A stretch of 64,000 nucleotides of DNA, from contig NC_134770.1 in assembly GCF_050436995.1 (NCBI RefSeq), forward strand, positions 2,428,501 through 2,492,500. Direction: 5' to 3'. Positions 33,368 through 44,770 of the stretch are shown here, one piece after another. A program made the translations under genes and the position numbers. The stretch comes from Anticarsia gemmatalis. Taxonomy: Eukaryota > Arthropoda > Insecta > Lepidoptera > Erebidae. The notes beneath the pieces were generated by a model, which saw only the letters and a list, made by a program, of their open reading frames with translations, did not search any database and was not told where the DNA came from. The stretch's first letter is position 1; each line of letters opens with the position of its first letter.

Positions 33368-34902
33368 ATGAAGGTAGAGAAATACTTCTTATAATTTTTA
33401 AATGTTATTAAAAGTTAATTGGAAGAATAGTTTTTAATATTACTTTATTTATTTCAGGTGTTTATATCTCTCTTATGTGTCGTGTCGATGGCGCTCGCCG
33501 AAGCTCCTCTCGGGTTAGTTTTAAAACTGTGTAATAACTTAATTTCTTCGAATGAAACTATTTAAACAAGAACCACACGCTCAAATTCTCTTAATATTTC
33601 AGTGTCGGATATCCTTCAGCGCGCTCCTCACACGATCACAACCACGAACATAACCACGACCATGACCATGGACACGATGACAGTCATGACTTCCAACGAT
33701 CTCTCTCCCAGGAGTACTTACCTCCTGCCGCTCCCTCCTCTCGCAACGCTCCCTCTACTGAATATGGACCTCCGAGTGCGAGAACATCAAGCACAGGATC
33801 TGGACTCTCCCAGACTTACGGACCTCCCCATGCTCGCAGCGGACCATCTCAACAATACGGTGTTCCTAATGCGAGGTCTTCAGCTCAGCACACACCAGCT
33901 GCCAGAGCTCTCTCCACTGAGTATGGAGTCCCCAATGCTCGCTCCACTCCATCAGGATTATATGGAGCTCCTGCCGCCAGGAGTCGCTTGTCTCAAGAGT
34001 ACGGTGTACCACCTGTAAGCTCTGATATCGCAAGGACTCCGTCTGCTCAATACGGTCCACCAGAACTGCGCACTCCTTCAGAAGAATACGGTGTACCTTC
34101 TCAGCGCAGTTTCGATCATTCTCCTTCCCAGCAGTACGGTCCTCCCGCCGCTCGCAACTCGCAGTTCTCCAGAAACTCAGCTCGATCTGGTGACTTTCAC
34201 GACAGTCACACCACTCCCAGAAGCATTGCCAGGTCCATCGCATCAAGCAACTCACGTTCTTCCAAAGGTTCCTCTCAGTTCGGAGCCCGTTCCTCTCCAC
34301 GCAGCCACGGACCTGCTTCTGCCAGGAGTTCAGGCTCATACTCGCAGGAGACTGCGGCTCTGTCGCAGACGTACGGAGCGCCGAGCCAGCGCGATGTGTC
34401 GGAGAGCTACACAGTGGCGAGTGCGCGAGGCGTGTCTCAGGAGTATGGCGTACCTGCCAGCCGTGCTGCTGAGCACAAGACCGGCGCCGTCGCTTCGTCT
34501 TATTCTGCTGCCTCTGCTAGGTCTGGTCTCTCCGACACGTACGGCCCTCCCTCGTTGCGCGACTCCATGTCCTCAGAGCACGAAGGATACTCTTACGCCA
34601 GAGATGGAGTCAACGAAGAACTCAACCAGGAGCCTGCTAACTACGACTTCGCGTACAAAGTGAACGACTACGAGTCTGGAAGTGAGTTCGGCCACACTGA
34701 GACGCGACAGGACAACAGGGCTGAGGGATCATACTTCGTAGTGTTACCTGATGGCACTAAACAGGTGGTAGAATACGAGGCGGACGAGAGAGGGTTCAAG
34801 CCCAGGATCTCGGTGGAGCCGGCGGAGCTCGCTCGCTCTGCGGGCTACGACGACAACGCCGCTGAGCTCGTCGACGCGCGCCAAGCTGATGGACCTTACT
34901 GA
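33368..34902 (+). CDS. Resilin-like cuticular protein, copy E, 453 residues
   Basis: Coding exons: 33368-33373, 33458-33513 and 33603-34902, with standard GT donors. Same architecture as A, and closest to it in 5' UTR, introns and 3' UTR (shared TATGTGAATTATTTATTAAT). Individual changes: MKVFISLL signal peptide, HDHDHGHDD in the His tract, Arg in SRLSQEYGVP, and SQETAALSQ in the middle. The RR domain is identical to the others. No AATAAA at a usual distance; ATTAAA at 35098-35103 may serve. Confidence 0.9.
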
Positions 34903-35738
34903 TCGAGACACTATAATAAATGATAAGTTATTTTGTTATACTGGCGATGTGCGTTAATTAGCGTGTTTCCGGTTGAAATTGTTTTTTAAGTAGTGAAATG
35001 GCTACCTATGTGAATTATTTATTAATAGCAAAAGAAAAATGTAAAAAAATTTACCTAGTAGAGTTAAGTCGATGTGTGATCTAGATTTAGTGCGATAATT
35101 AAATAATGATAACACTCATTCACCTTTTTTAATTGTTTTAAAAACGATTTATTATTGCCAATACAGTAATGACGTGATCGAACTCTCCTAAGAAAAACAA
35201 TCATCTAAGCTAGAAATGTCGCAGGATAATAAATAAAATGATGAAATCTGAAAAATTATAATATTGTTGACTAGACGCCAATGTAACATAGCAAAGTGCG
35301 ACGTATTGCTCAATGTTATTAGCTGCTTAACGTTTATTTCATGAGAGATATTTTCAAAATTTTATTCAGTCAACAAAAAATATGTACATTGTACAGTACT
35401 ACTCTATAAAATAATTAAACGTCGTTCGTATTACCTCAAACAATAATTGCAAAAACTAAATTGCGCAATATTCTTGTAAGTCTAGGGTTCACTTATGGAT
35501 TAAGCTAGTTTTAATGTTCTTCCAATTAAGTAAAAAAAAAATCTTGTTTTGAGTTTTCATTAATATGATGGATAACAAGTAACTGAAAAATACGAATTCA
35601 AAATTTTGAAAGGATTGTCTTTGACAGTCGTACTGATGAAAAAGGCTTTTGTAGACTATTCCTTTTAGCTTTGTGGGTGCGTTTATACTGAAGTGGAACC
35701 GGGTGGAACAGATTGGAGTAGACTGCGAACTGACCAAT

Positions 35739-35992
35739 TATTTTTTTTTTGTCGTATGGTTAGTGGTCAACTTAGTGTCAAAGTTGTTCAAGCCGCCCGA
35801 GAGGCATTGGCATGGCTTAACGACTGTTTTTTTAGTAGGTAACAGCCGAGACCGACTTTTTACGAGCCCTCCGAAGCACGGAGACGCCTAGCTCAATTAC
35901 CTCTATGCGGTCACCCAACTATGGAATGACCGCGCCAAGAGGTGCTTAACCCACGGATCGTTTACCGACCGGTGAGCTCAACTGGCTATGGG
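35739..35992. repeat. Dispersed repeat, family R2
   Basis: Opposite orientation to 5890-6124 and 49061-49290: CAAAGTTGTTCAAGCCGCCC near its left end, GATCGTTTACCGACCGGTGA at its right end. Confidence 0.6.
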
Positions 35993-36224
35993 CGCTTCAA
36001 ATTAAACTGACCACTCAAAGTGCTCGAAATCACTTCAATACTTCAGTGGAAATAGTGTCATTGGTCAATTCTCAATCTGCTTCCGCCGATCTCCGCGTCT
36101 GTGGAAACGCATCTAATCGGCAAATGCTACGTTATGGCGGTCACTTACGCTACAATGTATCGTAGAGGCCGACCTGTATATCTACATACTTAATCGTGTA
36201 TGGGAGTAAACCTGTTCAATTTAT

Positions 36225-36375
36225 CGAACTACAGAAGTGCGATTCTCTATCAAGACATTTTGTATGCACATCTGATCAGCGCCTCTAGTGGGTGCTGTGG
36301 GAACTATTTTGGGATTACATTTTAGATGTCAAACTCCTCGAAATACATAGTACCGTCTATAGAGGATTGACAGGG
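36225..36375. repeat. MITE-like repeat, family R3
   Basis: Shares GTATGCACATCTGATCAGCG and ACATTTTAGATGTCAAACTC with 3690-3850 and 27425-27705. Confidence 0.5.
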
Positions 36376-36654
36376 CATGCAGTGCAAGATCCAGTGCTAC
36401 TTAAATTTTCGTTTTACAATAATGTATGATAATAGCTGATGGCTCTGGTTGTATAATTTAGTGTCTGCATGATTGTAGCTTTGTAAAACAATACGAAATA
36501 TTGTGATTCAATCTAAATCCTTGTGGGCTATTTGTTTTTCTCCAAGGAAACCATAACTTGTCAGGTTTTGTCTAACACGCATACATTTTTTTATTTAGGA
36601 GATAGCATTTTGTATAAGAAATTATAATCAATGCAATTAAAACAACACTATATT

Positions 36655-37005
36655 CGCTTAGCCTTTGTTCCAATTTTGGAGTCGGCTTCCAGTCTCACCG
36701 GATGCAGCTGGATACCAGTGTTTTACATGGAGCGACTGCCTATCTGACCTCCACAACCCAGTTACTTAGGTATTAACACTATACCCTTCGGTAAGACTGG
36801 TTGTCAGACTTTCAAGCTTCTGACTACTGTTAATGACTGTCAAAGATCTTTGAAAATGACAGCCGGGACCCACAATTTAACGTGCCTTCCGAAACACGGA
36901 GGAACTCGATATGTATAAGATGGTCACCCATCCACGGAACCACCTCGGCAAGCGTAGCTTAACCTCAGAGATCGATCCGTGCGGCTGTTGTCAACTAAGC
37001 CACGA
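36655..37005 (+). repeat. Dispersed repeat, family R1
   Basis: The most complete R1 copy: GGAGTCGGCTTCCAGTCTCA, CACAACCCAGTTACTTAGG, GGAACTCGATATGTATAAGA, GGCAAGCGTAGCTTAAC. Confidence 0.65.
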
Positions 37006-37541
37006 GCAAATCTACGGCAAATCTACGTTTTAATTGCGGATTGGAGGAATCCGCAATTAAAACAACACTGTTTTGAGTTCAATAAATAAATAAACTCAAA
37101 GTTTGCTGTTTGTTTGTTTTTTAGTTGCAGTCAAAGTAGGTTTGAGAATTTTCTCTATAATCAATCAATCTACTAAAATCAATGTACAGTCAGCTCCATA
37201 AGACGCTTTACACCTTGACATTTTCAAAACCTCCCTATTACCAAATGTTAATAAATATTGTTGTAAATGACGTTTTCTCGATGGAATAATATGCAATACT
37301 GTAAATATAGGGTTTCGAAAGATTGAATATGTTCAGCGATTTTTGGAGCTGACTGTACTTTATAGAGGGCCTAAGAGTCTTAATTTTTCCCACTGAATGA
37401 AGGGACAGACGTCGATCTGGAAAATAATAAATCACCACATTCTACAGTCGGTTTTCATAACCAATTTTGTGTCAAAACTAAGCCGCCTATCCTCTACTAG
37501 AAACCCTTTATAAAGACCTAATACATAACATTATAGACTTA

Positions 37542-37920
37542 CCCTCTTATTCATAAACACACTATAAACCTATTTTAGTTAACCCTAGAAAGATAACCAT
37601 ATTTTGACTGCCACAAAAGATAACCATGCGCTTTAGAGGCGTACGATATATTAATATTTTTTTTTAATGAACGAACTTAACTACAACTAACTAAAAAGCT
37701 AACTAAAAAGGACAGGTAGATACGCGCGCTCATTAGAAAGAGACAGCAATTTCAAACGGACGCGGGCGCCTCTGAGGCGTAGGTTATCTTTCTAGGGTTA
37801 AAAAGCTACTATAATACATAGTAATATGTTTTGTCTCTTTCATTTCGCTAAGGAGTGAAAGAAACAAAACACTTTATAATTTGCCTTTCATAACTTCATA
37901 TATTTTTATGAATAAGAGGG
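37542..37920. mobile_element. MITE of the CCCTCTTATTCATAAA family, split by a piggyBac-type MITE
   Basis: Left inverted repeat CCCTCTTATTCATAAA at 37542 and its complement ending at 37920. The interior is interrupted at a TTAA by the 37583-37797 element. Relatives at 8414-8557 and 59537-59680. Confidence 0.75.
37583..37797. mobile_element. piggyBac-type MITE with TTAA target duplication
   Basis: Ends CCCTAGAAAGATAACC and complement (GGTTATCTTTCTAGGG), each flanked by TTAA (37579-37582, 37798-37801). CCCTAGAAAGATA is the known piggyBac terminal sequence. At 215 bases it has no transposase, so it needs a helper. Confidence 0.9.
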
Positions 37921-38073
37921 TTAGTATAAAGTTGAACTATGAAAGGAATTTAGAAATTTCTTCATTTGGCAAATCTACGATCGAATTAGAAACATTATAT
38001 TTATGTAGTATCTAGGTTATGATGCAGTGAAGGTAAGTTTTAAAAATAACAATCAATTTAGACGAAACTATTC

Positions 38074-38079
38074 TTTATT
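38074..38079 (-). terminator. Polyadenylation signal AATAAA of copy F
   Basis: AATAAA on the minus strand in the same TTAGTGCAATAATAAAG context as copies B-D, but about 540 bases past the stop. The 3' UTR of F is therefore longer or carries an insertion. Confidence 0.55.
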
Positions 38080-38618
38080 ATTGCACTAAGAAACTACATC
38101 ACAAAGCAACTTAACACTATGAGGTACATTTTACATTTTTTTTACACATTTTTCATTTTGCTACTTTATAAATAAATAACTACTGAGTATTTTACAAACA
38201 CGTTCCATTTGACATTGCCGTTTATATTTTACATGAACATAATATTTTCCAGACATAATCGAATGAGAAGTAATTTGGTTCTGAAGAGATGGTTTAAAGG
38301 AAAGTTTTAAATTCTAAGTAAAGATCTAAAGAAAATAATTTTTAGTTAAAAAAATAATAACAAGAAACTAAACAAACACTACAAGCTGTCTGGTTAAGAC
38401 TTGTTGGAAAACACTTATAATTTAAGAAACTAACCAAAATAATTATTTGCTTTATAAAGTTCCAAAAGTTTACGTACTGGAAAATAATACGTAACTTAAT
38501 ATAGGTCAAACTAAAAGTGATGCTATTATAATAATATCAAATAAGGTCTAAAAAGAACGGACTGTTATTTTTGAAGATACGAACACAAATTACTTGTCGT
38601 TTGTCTTGGATACTGAGA

Positions 38619-40261
38619 TCAGTAAGGTCCATCAGCTTGGCGCGCGTCGACGAGCTCAGCGGCGTTGTCGTCGTAGCCCGCAGAGCGAGCGAGCTCCGCC
38701 GGCTCCACCGAGATCCTGGGCTTGAACCCTCTCTCGTCCGCCTCGTATTCTACCACCTGTTTAGTGCCATCAGGTAACACTACGAAGTATGATCCCTCAG
38801 CCCTGTTGTCCTGTCGCGTCTCAGTGTGGCCGAACTCACTTCCAGACTCGTAGTCGTTCACTTTGTACGCGAAGTCGTAGTTAGCAGGCTCCTGGTTGAG
38901 TTCTTCGTTGACTCCATCTCTGGCGTAAGAGTATCCTTCGTGCTCTGAGGACATGGAGTCGCGCAACGAGGGAGGGCCGTACGTGTCGGAGAGACCAGAC
39001 CTAGCAGAGGCAGCAGAATAAGACGAAGCGACGGCGCCGGTCTTGTGCTCAGCAGCACGGCTGGCAGGTACGCCATACTCCTGAGACACGCCTCGCGCAC
39101 TCGCCACTGTGTAGCTCTCCGACACATCGCGCTGGCTCGGCGCTCCGTACGTCTGCGACGGAGCCGCAGCCTCCTGCGAGTATGAGCCTGCATTCCTAGC
39201 TGAAGCTGCTCCGCGGCTGCCTGGGATGGAACGGGCTCCGACATGGACCGAACCTTTGAAAGAACGCGAGCTGCTCGATACGAAAGCTCTTGGGTTGCTT
39301 CTGGCAGTGGTGTGACTGTCGTGAAAGTCACCAGATCGAGCTAAAGGCACTCCGTATTCTTGAGACAAAGAATTACCGGAAAATTGCGAGTTGCGTGCGG
39401 CGGGAGGACCGTACTGCTGGGAAGGAGAATGTTCGAAACTGCGCTGAGAAGGAACACCGTATTCTTCTGAAGGAGTGCGCAGTTCTGGTGCACCGTATTG
39501 AGCTGACGGAGTCCTTGCGATATCAGAGCTTACAGGTGGTACACCGTACTCTTGAGACAAGCCACTCCTGACGGCAGGAGCTCCATATAATCCTGATGGA
39601 GTGGAGCGAGCACTGGGGACTCCGTATTCAGTAGAGAGCGCTCTGGCAGCTGGTGTGTGCTGAGCTGAAGACCTCGCATTAGGAACACCGTATTGTTGAG
39701 AAGGTCCGCTGCGAGCATGGGGAGGTCCGTAAGTCTGGGAGAGTCCAGATCTTGTGCTTGATGTTCTCGCACTCGGAGGTCCATATTCAGTAGAGACGGC
39801 GTTGCGAGAGGATCCGAAGGATCGAGTGGCAGGGGGGAGGTACTCTTGGGAGGGAGATCGTTGAAAATCGTTGGTGTGGTCGTGGCCGTGGTCGTCTTCG
39901 TAATTGTAGTCGTAGCCTGATCGAGCGGCAGCATACCCCTCACTACAATATAGAAAGTTTATTGTACTTATGGCTGTTCAAAAGTGGAAATCTATACATG
40001 GAAACATGAAGTCGATGTAGAATAACTTACCCGACGGGAGGTTCGGCGAGTGCCAGCGATAATATACTAATGAGGGGTATTAATACCTGAAACAAACCAG
40101 TTTTATCGTAAGACATAATTATCTATTGTAAATGTGAATGTTTTGGAAATATTGCTACAATTATAATGGAATATCAGTTTAATATGACTATTCTTGCGGA
40201 TACAAAGTAAACTCAGTTATGTAAAAATACAACAAGTAGCCAGTTGATAACTTACCTTCAT
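38619..40261 (-). CDS. Resilin-like cuticular protein, copy F, 461 residues, divergent 5' half
   Basis: Coding exons, minus strand: 40261-40256, 40086-40031 and 39942-38619, with GT/AG introns. The signal peptide differs from the other five (VLIPLISILSLALAEPPV). The N-terminal tract is EDDHGHDHTND with Tyr replacing many His, and SFGSSRNAV differs nearby. From STEYGPPSAR onward (about 39795 down to 38619) it is almost base-for-base the sequence of the others. It has one extra repeat, LSQEYGVPLARSG, in the middle. YGxP repeats and RR domain are intact. The sharp change from divergent to near-identical sequence suggests gene conversion of the 3' part. Confidence 0.9.
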
Positions 40262-40672
40262 TTTTTTAAGAAACTAATTTGAGATCGATGTGCAAAATAA
40301 TCTGAAAAAGAAGAACGTACGTTATTTAAATGTCGATTTTTGAATCGTTAACGATAAGTATACTTTGATATTTTTATTTTCTTATGGTATTGAAGTGATA
40401 CGAATGACAAAAGATGCCCAAAATCAGCAATTTTGAAACGAAATTGTTCAAGTAATAAGGATAGCAAATGTGTTTCTTTTATAGGTTTCAGATGTTGCCT
40501 TGCGGAGAAATATGAAAACTTCTAATCTGTTTAAAATTGATTTGCAAAACTAAAACTTAGATCGATTTCACTTGAAAATGTACGTAATTTTATATACTTT
40601 TAAAGGGGAAAAAGGGAGGTTTTTATTAACGAAATAGTCTCAACGGTCTTTAAAGTAACTTTGTCATCTTAC

Positions 40673-40835
40673 CTAGGACGAATGACTCGAAATGCGTGTT
40701 GAGCTTCGAATGGTAACATATTAACATGTGCAAGTATTTATACATACCTTTACAATAGCTTTCTATCAAACAACTTGTATGTACATCTGTCACACTACTT
40801 GTCACACGAATTTGAACTTTAATACCTCGTGACAA
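40673..40835 (-). promoter_or_regulatory. Promoter and non-coding exon 1 of copy F
   Basis: TATAAATA at 40742-40735 in the shared block. Exon 1 diverges after the cap region and ends CCTAG|GTAAGA at 40673. Exon 2 starts at 40301. The upstream GTGTGACA words are kept, but CAACGTGTTAAAG is changed to CACGAGGTATTAAAG. Confidence 0.7.
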
Positions 40836-40899
40836 GAGTGTGAGGTGGTTTGTGTGTGTGTATGTGTGTGTTGTTAATAGTTACATTGTGGATTGATAG

Positions 40900-43887
40900 C
40901 GTGCGTGTGACGACACTTAAAGATGTGATTCTGTAACTGTATCTTCACGCTGCACCGATAAATTTTGAGAGGTCAACAGGATTTGAAGGCTTTTAACTAA
41001 GAGATTGGGCTTTGTTCTAGAATCTGGCTTTAAATTGCTTTATTTAAAACACGCCTGAAATTCGATTTGTTTGTAGCTCTACAAACGGTAAAAAATGGTG
41101 GTAGAAGACTTGTCAAGAAATTGATCAGAAGAAAATCAAAATGTTGATTTTTTACCTGATCTTTCATAACAAAATATAATGGCATTCTTAAAGAGCAAGC
41201 CGTGGGTTTCTTGCCGTTTCTTTTTGGGTAAATAGATTTTTCGAAACTGCCAAAAAATTCTAAAATGTGACTTTATCAAGTACTTTGTAAACAGTTTACG
41301 AAAGATGAGATATTTTTAATTTGAATTGAATTTGATGGTCGTTTAAGTGAAGTGATGTTTTATGTGGCAAGTCAAAATTTTGCCCTAAATGTATTGCGTA
41401 CGGCGTACAGACCTATTATAATTTATTTACACTGCAACTTTATACTAAATTTGCTGTGGTGCAAAACTAATTCAAAGTGTTGCAACATGAAATTGGATTT
41501 TGGTTCGTCATAACGTTTATTTATGGGATATGATGTCGTGAGACTGCAAATTAGGTTTATGGCGCATTATTGTAATAGATAAACATGTCTACACGATGAA
41601 ATTTGAAGACACGGTATTTGTTTTTAAAGGTAGCAAGGCTCGGTATTTAATATTCCACTGAAAACTTGTCTTTTGTTTTTCGTGTTTAAAAGTGCAAAAC
41701 CAATAAAGGGTTATCTTTTAGTAAATATTTTATTTATATTTCTACGTGTGGATATGGTCGGTCGTAAATTAAATTTCTGAAAATAGTGACTGTTCTCACA
41801 AAACCTGTTAAAGTGCCGTACAATTTATTATTATAGCTGCTGGCGCATCATCTACCCATGATTTTATTACCAGGCTGCTGTAGGCTACATAGTCAGTGGA
41901 TTCAGGAAGTGACCGGACTAGAAGCATAATTACTCTTAAATAGTACCTTGATTAAGCAAAGATCCAAAACCAAAAAAAAACCAAGATCATTTCTAGATCC
42001 AAAATATCCCCATACATCGCTCAAAACAAAATCCTTCATGAACAACTGGTAAGGCTTATAAGGCTTTCTTATTTACATCTCTTATCCTGTTTCTTACCTA
42101 TTCTTGTCTAAGTCTTACGGATAATCTACATTACCATATCATTAGCTTAGCCTTCAGTCTACTTACATCAATTTGAAGTCTATTCAAATAGTTAATCAAT
42201 TGAAAGCCTTTCAAAATCTGGACTAATTGTTTACGACATCTTTTAAAACACTGGCCATCATCTATTGAAAAGCTAGAGCATTATCAATTAGGGGCAAGGA
42301 CGTTCTTGATTACGAAGATAGAGCCTTAGAGGCAAACAAAACGTTTGTAGAGACACGATCAAACAAATGACAATTCGTTACACAAAGACTAACTTTACAA
42401 TGCATCTGAGTTGAAAGAGATTGCTCTATCGGGAAATAGAGCTTTTGTTTTTGGTGTCTCTGCTGATGTTGTTATTATGATAGCGTGATGGTTTGTAATT
42501 CAATTTGTTTGTGAGAAAATTTCCTTTTTAACATTATTAGTTTTATCGAGATTGGTTGAGTAGTTATGGAGATAATTGGTTTTAAAATATTTTTATTTGG
42601 CTATTTGATATGTAAAGTTAAAATCTTAGCTACTTTTCACAAATTAAGTTATGCATTTAATATAAGCTTATTTTGTAAGCAATAGAAGGCCTAATCGATT
42701 GTTTCCTTTGTTGGTTTTTACAAGATTTTACGTTTATAAGGAGCTGTTGTACTAATACGTAGTAAAAGTTTAAGATATGATTCTTGCATGAATGGCACCA
42801 GATTTTACTCCTGACAAATTAAACTAAAGAAAAAAGCGGTAGCTAAACAAAACTCTAATTGTAGGTGTACAAATGTTTGTCATATTTGAGTGCCTATTAA
42901 TTCAATCATAGCAATTAGTACGTATGGCGAAAAACTTAATTGTTGCGGTAACTTATTGATTTATTATTTTCTACCTAATGGTATTTGTGACAAAACTGTC
43001 CTTATCTATACCACACGGCTATCAGTATATGCCATGGGCTCAAATCCCACTTGGCAGAAATATTTTGTATGACTAAGAATATTGCTTTTCTTTTCTTTTC
43101 TGAAAACCTCTGCTACGTAGTACTAGTAGTCATTTAAATCGTTAGAAAGCTAACTATTACTAAATAATTAATAAATTTGTTTAACTATTACTAAAAAAAA
43201 TAGGACTCCTAAACACTGAACTGATTTGGTTAATCTTCGTTTAAGTTCACGGTGTAATCACACTCTATTAAGCTCTAGGGCATCAAATGAAAAGTTGTCT
43301 TACAAATGATAGACATTTTATTACGCAACCCAGTATAACGTGAGCTCTTTTGACTAAATAAAACTGTAAAGTAATAGGTCAAGTTATGTTGGTAGATAGG
43401 TGATCGAAATAAATGCAGCCGGTCTATGGGAATAAAGAAAATCCTTCGTTTAAAGTATGGGAAGGTTTTTGTGAAGGTCAAGGTCTAGTGAACCATAGTT
43501 TAAAGGGTTTTTAAGGTCGAAAAGGTTTTGATCTCTATTTCAAAATGTTACCTACAGGTTATTATTTTTACAAAATTGGGGGTAACTATTATGTGTACTC
43601 TGATCAACCTGGTTAAAGTCCAGAAAAGTTAGCCATAATTTTATTAAATCCTTTTTTAGAGGCTTAACTTTTTTATCATTTACCTACAACTTTATTTTCT
43701 TGTCGCTATTGGTCTCCATGGTTATTTTATATACCTAGGTACACATGAATTTGCTTTATTTATGTTAACTGAAAATACCTTATAATAATATCTTCTTTAA
43801 ATTATTCTTCTACAAAACATTATTAATATCTTGTATTTTAATTGCTTTTGGGGGAAAAAATAAAAGAACAAACGAATCATCAACAGT
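40900..43887. other. Intergenic spacer, nothing recognised
   Basis: About 3 kb of AT-rich sequence. It does not match the duplicated flanks of copies A-E by eye and shows no gene or clear repeat. Confidence 0.5.
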
Positions 43888-43894
43888 TTTATTC

Positions 43895-44770
43895 CTACAC
43901 CGGTAATCCAGTTTCTTTATCATAAACTCTCAAAGTTGCATCAACATGAAAACCGAATCTAATCGTCTCCAAAGTCGTTATCTCATTACTAAGGCCACCA
44001 CTATTCATCACTTTTTCTATACTGGGTCCCCAAAAGTGATGTCCTCTGAATGATTTCTTGAAATTCACAGCCACATTACCTCTTAAAGACGCTTGGTGTA
44101 TCACCTCTATCTCCAAATAACCGGCACTTGCCGATAAAACCGCTGTAACAGCTTGTCCCGGCTTTAATTCCGTCTCCATACCGGTATTAGCTCCTATAGT
44201 TACGGTTTCTGATTTCTCCTCACTAGTTCCCCAATTTGTTGTGTAAGAAAAACCGGTAGTTCCCGACGCTTTTGCAAATAGAAGATTTACGTCGTAGGAT
44301 ATCTCCTGAGATACGGTTATCTCTTTTTCTTTGGACCAGGATGTTGTCAAAGTATTTTGTATGGAGTGAGAAATACCGGTATTCACTTTTATCGGTTGGT
44401 CTGATAAATTTTCGAAATCCTGTGACAACACTACAATTGGTTGTTTGGAAATGCCTTTCACTCTTACCGATTTGATTGATAGTACTCTGGACACTTGTTC
44501 CCACTTGTAACTCTTGTATAAGTCCCCCCATGGGGTAGGACTTTTGAGGTAAATGTTCCTAGGTCTCTTCCCATAATGGTTTGTTAAAGCTTCAAAGAGA
44601 TTCTCGTTAGTAATGTCGAATAAATTGATGTCTTCTTCAGTGACCACATTCACTTCTACGCCGGAATATGTCAACGTCACATTATTATTGTTATCAACTT
44701 CTACTTCTATAGAAATTCTTGCTGTTATTACTTTTAAACAAATTAGAATTATAAATAGTTTCAAGTCCAT
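43895..44770 (-). CDS. Secreted YP4 / spherulin-2A-like protein, aerolysin-like fold, 291 residues
   Basis: Single uninterrupted frame with ATG at 44770 and TAG at 43895. Residues 1-17 are a signal peptide (MDLKLFIILICLKVITA). The next part (RISIEVEVDNNNNVTLTYSG, later SPTPWGDLYKSYKW) resembles the lepidopteran follicular-epithelium yolk protein YP4 and the slime-mould spherulin-2A family, recalled from memory. The centre, about residues 130-220, is rich in alternating Ser/Thr and ends ELKPGQAV, as in aerolysin-type beta-pore proteins. Role could be yolk storage or membrane-active defence; the sequence does not decide. AATAAA at 43893-43888 overlaps the stop region, and TATAAAA at 44827-44821 gives a leader of about 25-30 bases. 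Divergent neighbour at 45380 is a paralogue. Confidence 0.8.
   Translation of the reverse strand: MDLKLFIILICLKVITARISIEVEVDNNNNVTLTYSGVEVNVVTEEDINLFDITNENLFEALTNHYGKRPRNIYLKSPTPWGDLYKSYKWEQVSRVLSIKSVRVKGISKQPIVVLSQDFENLSDQPIKVNTGISHSIQNTLTTSWSKEKEITVSQEISYDVNLLFAKASGTTGFSYTTNWGTSEEKSETVTIGANTGMETELKPGQAVTAVLSASAGYLEIEVIHQASLRGNVAVNFKKSFRGHHFWGPSIEKVMNSGGLSNEITTLETIRFGFHVDATLRVYDKETGLPV

Larger units (their letters stand above)
35110..38070. other. E-F spacer
   Basis: No gene seen. Holds repeats R2 (35739-35992), R3 (36225-36375) and R1 (36655-37005) and a nested pair of MITEs (37542-37920). Confidence 0.6.
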
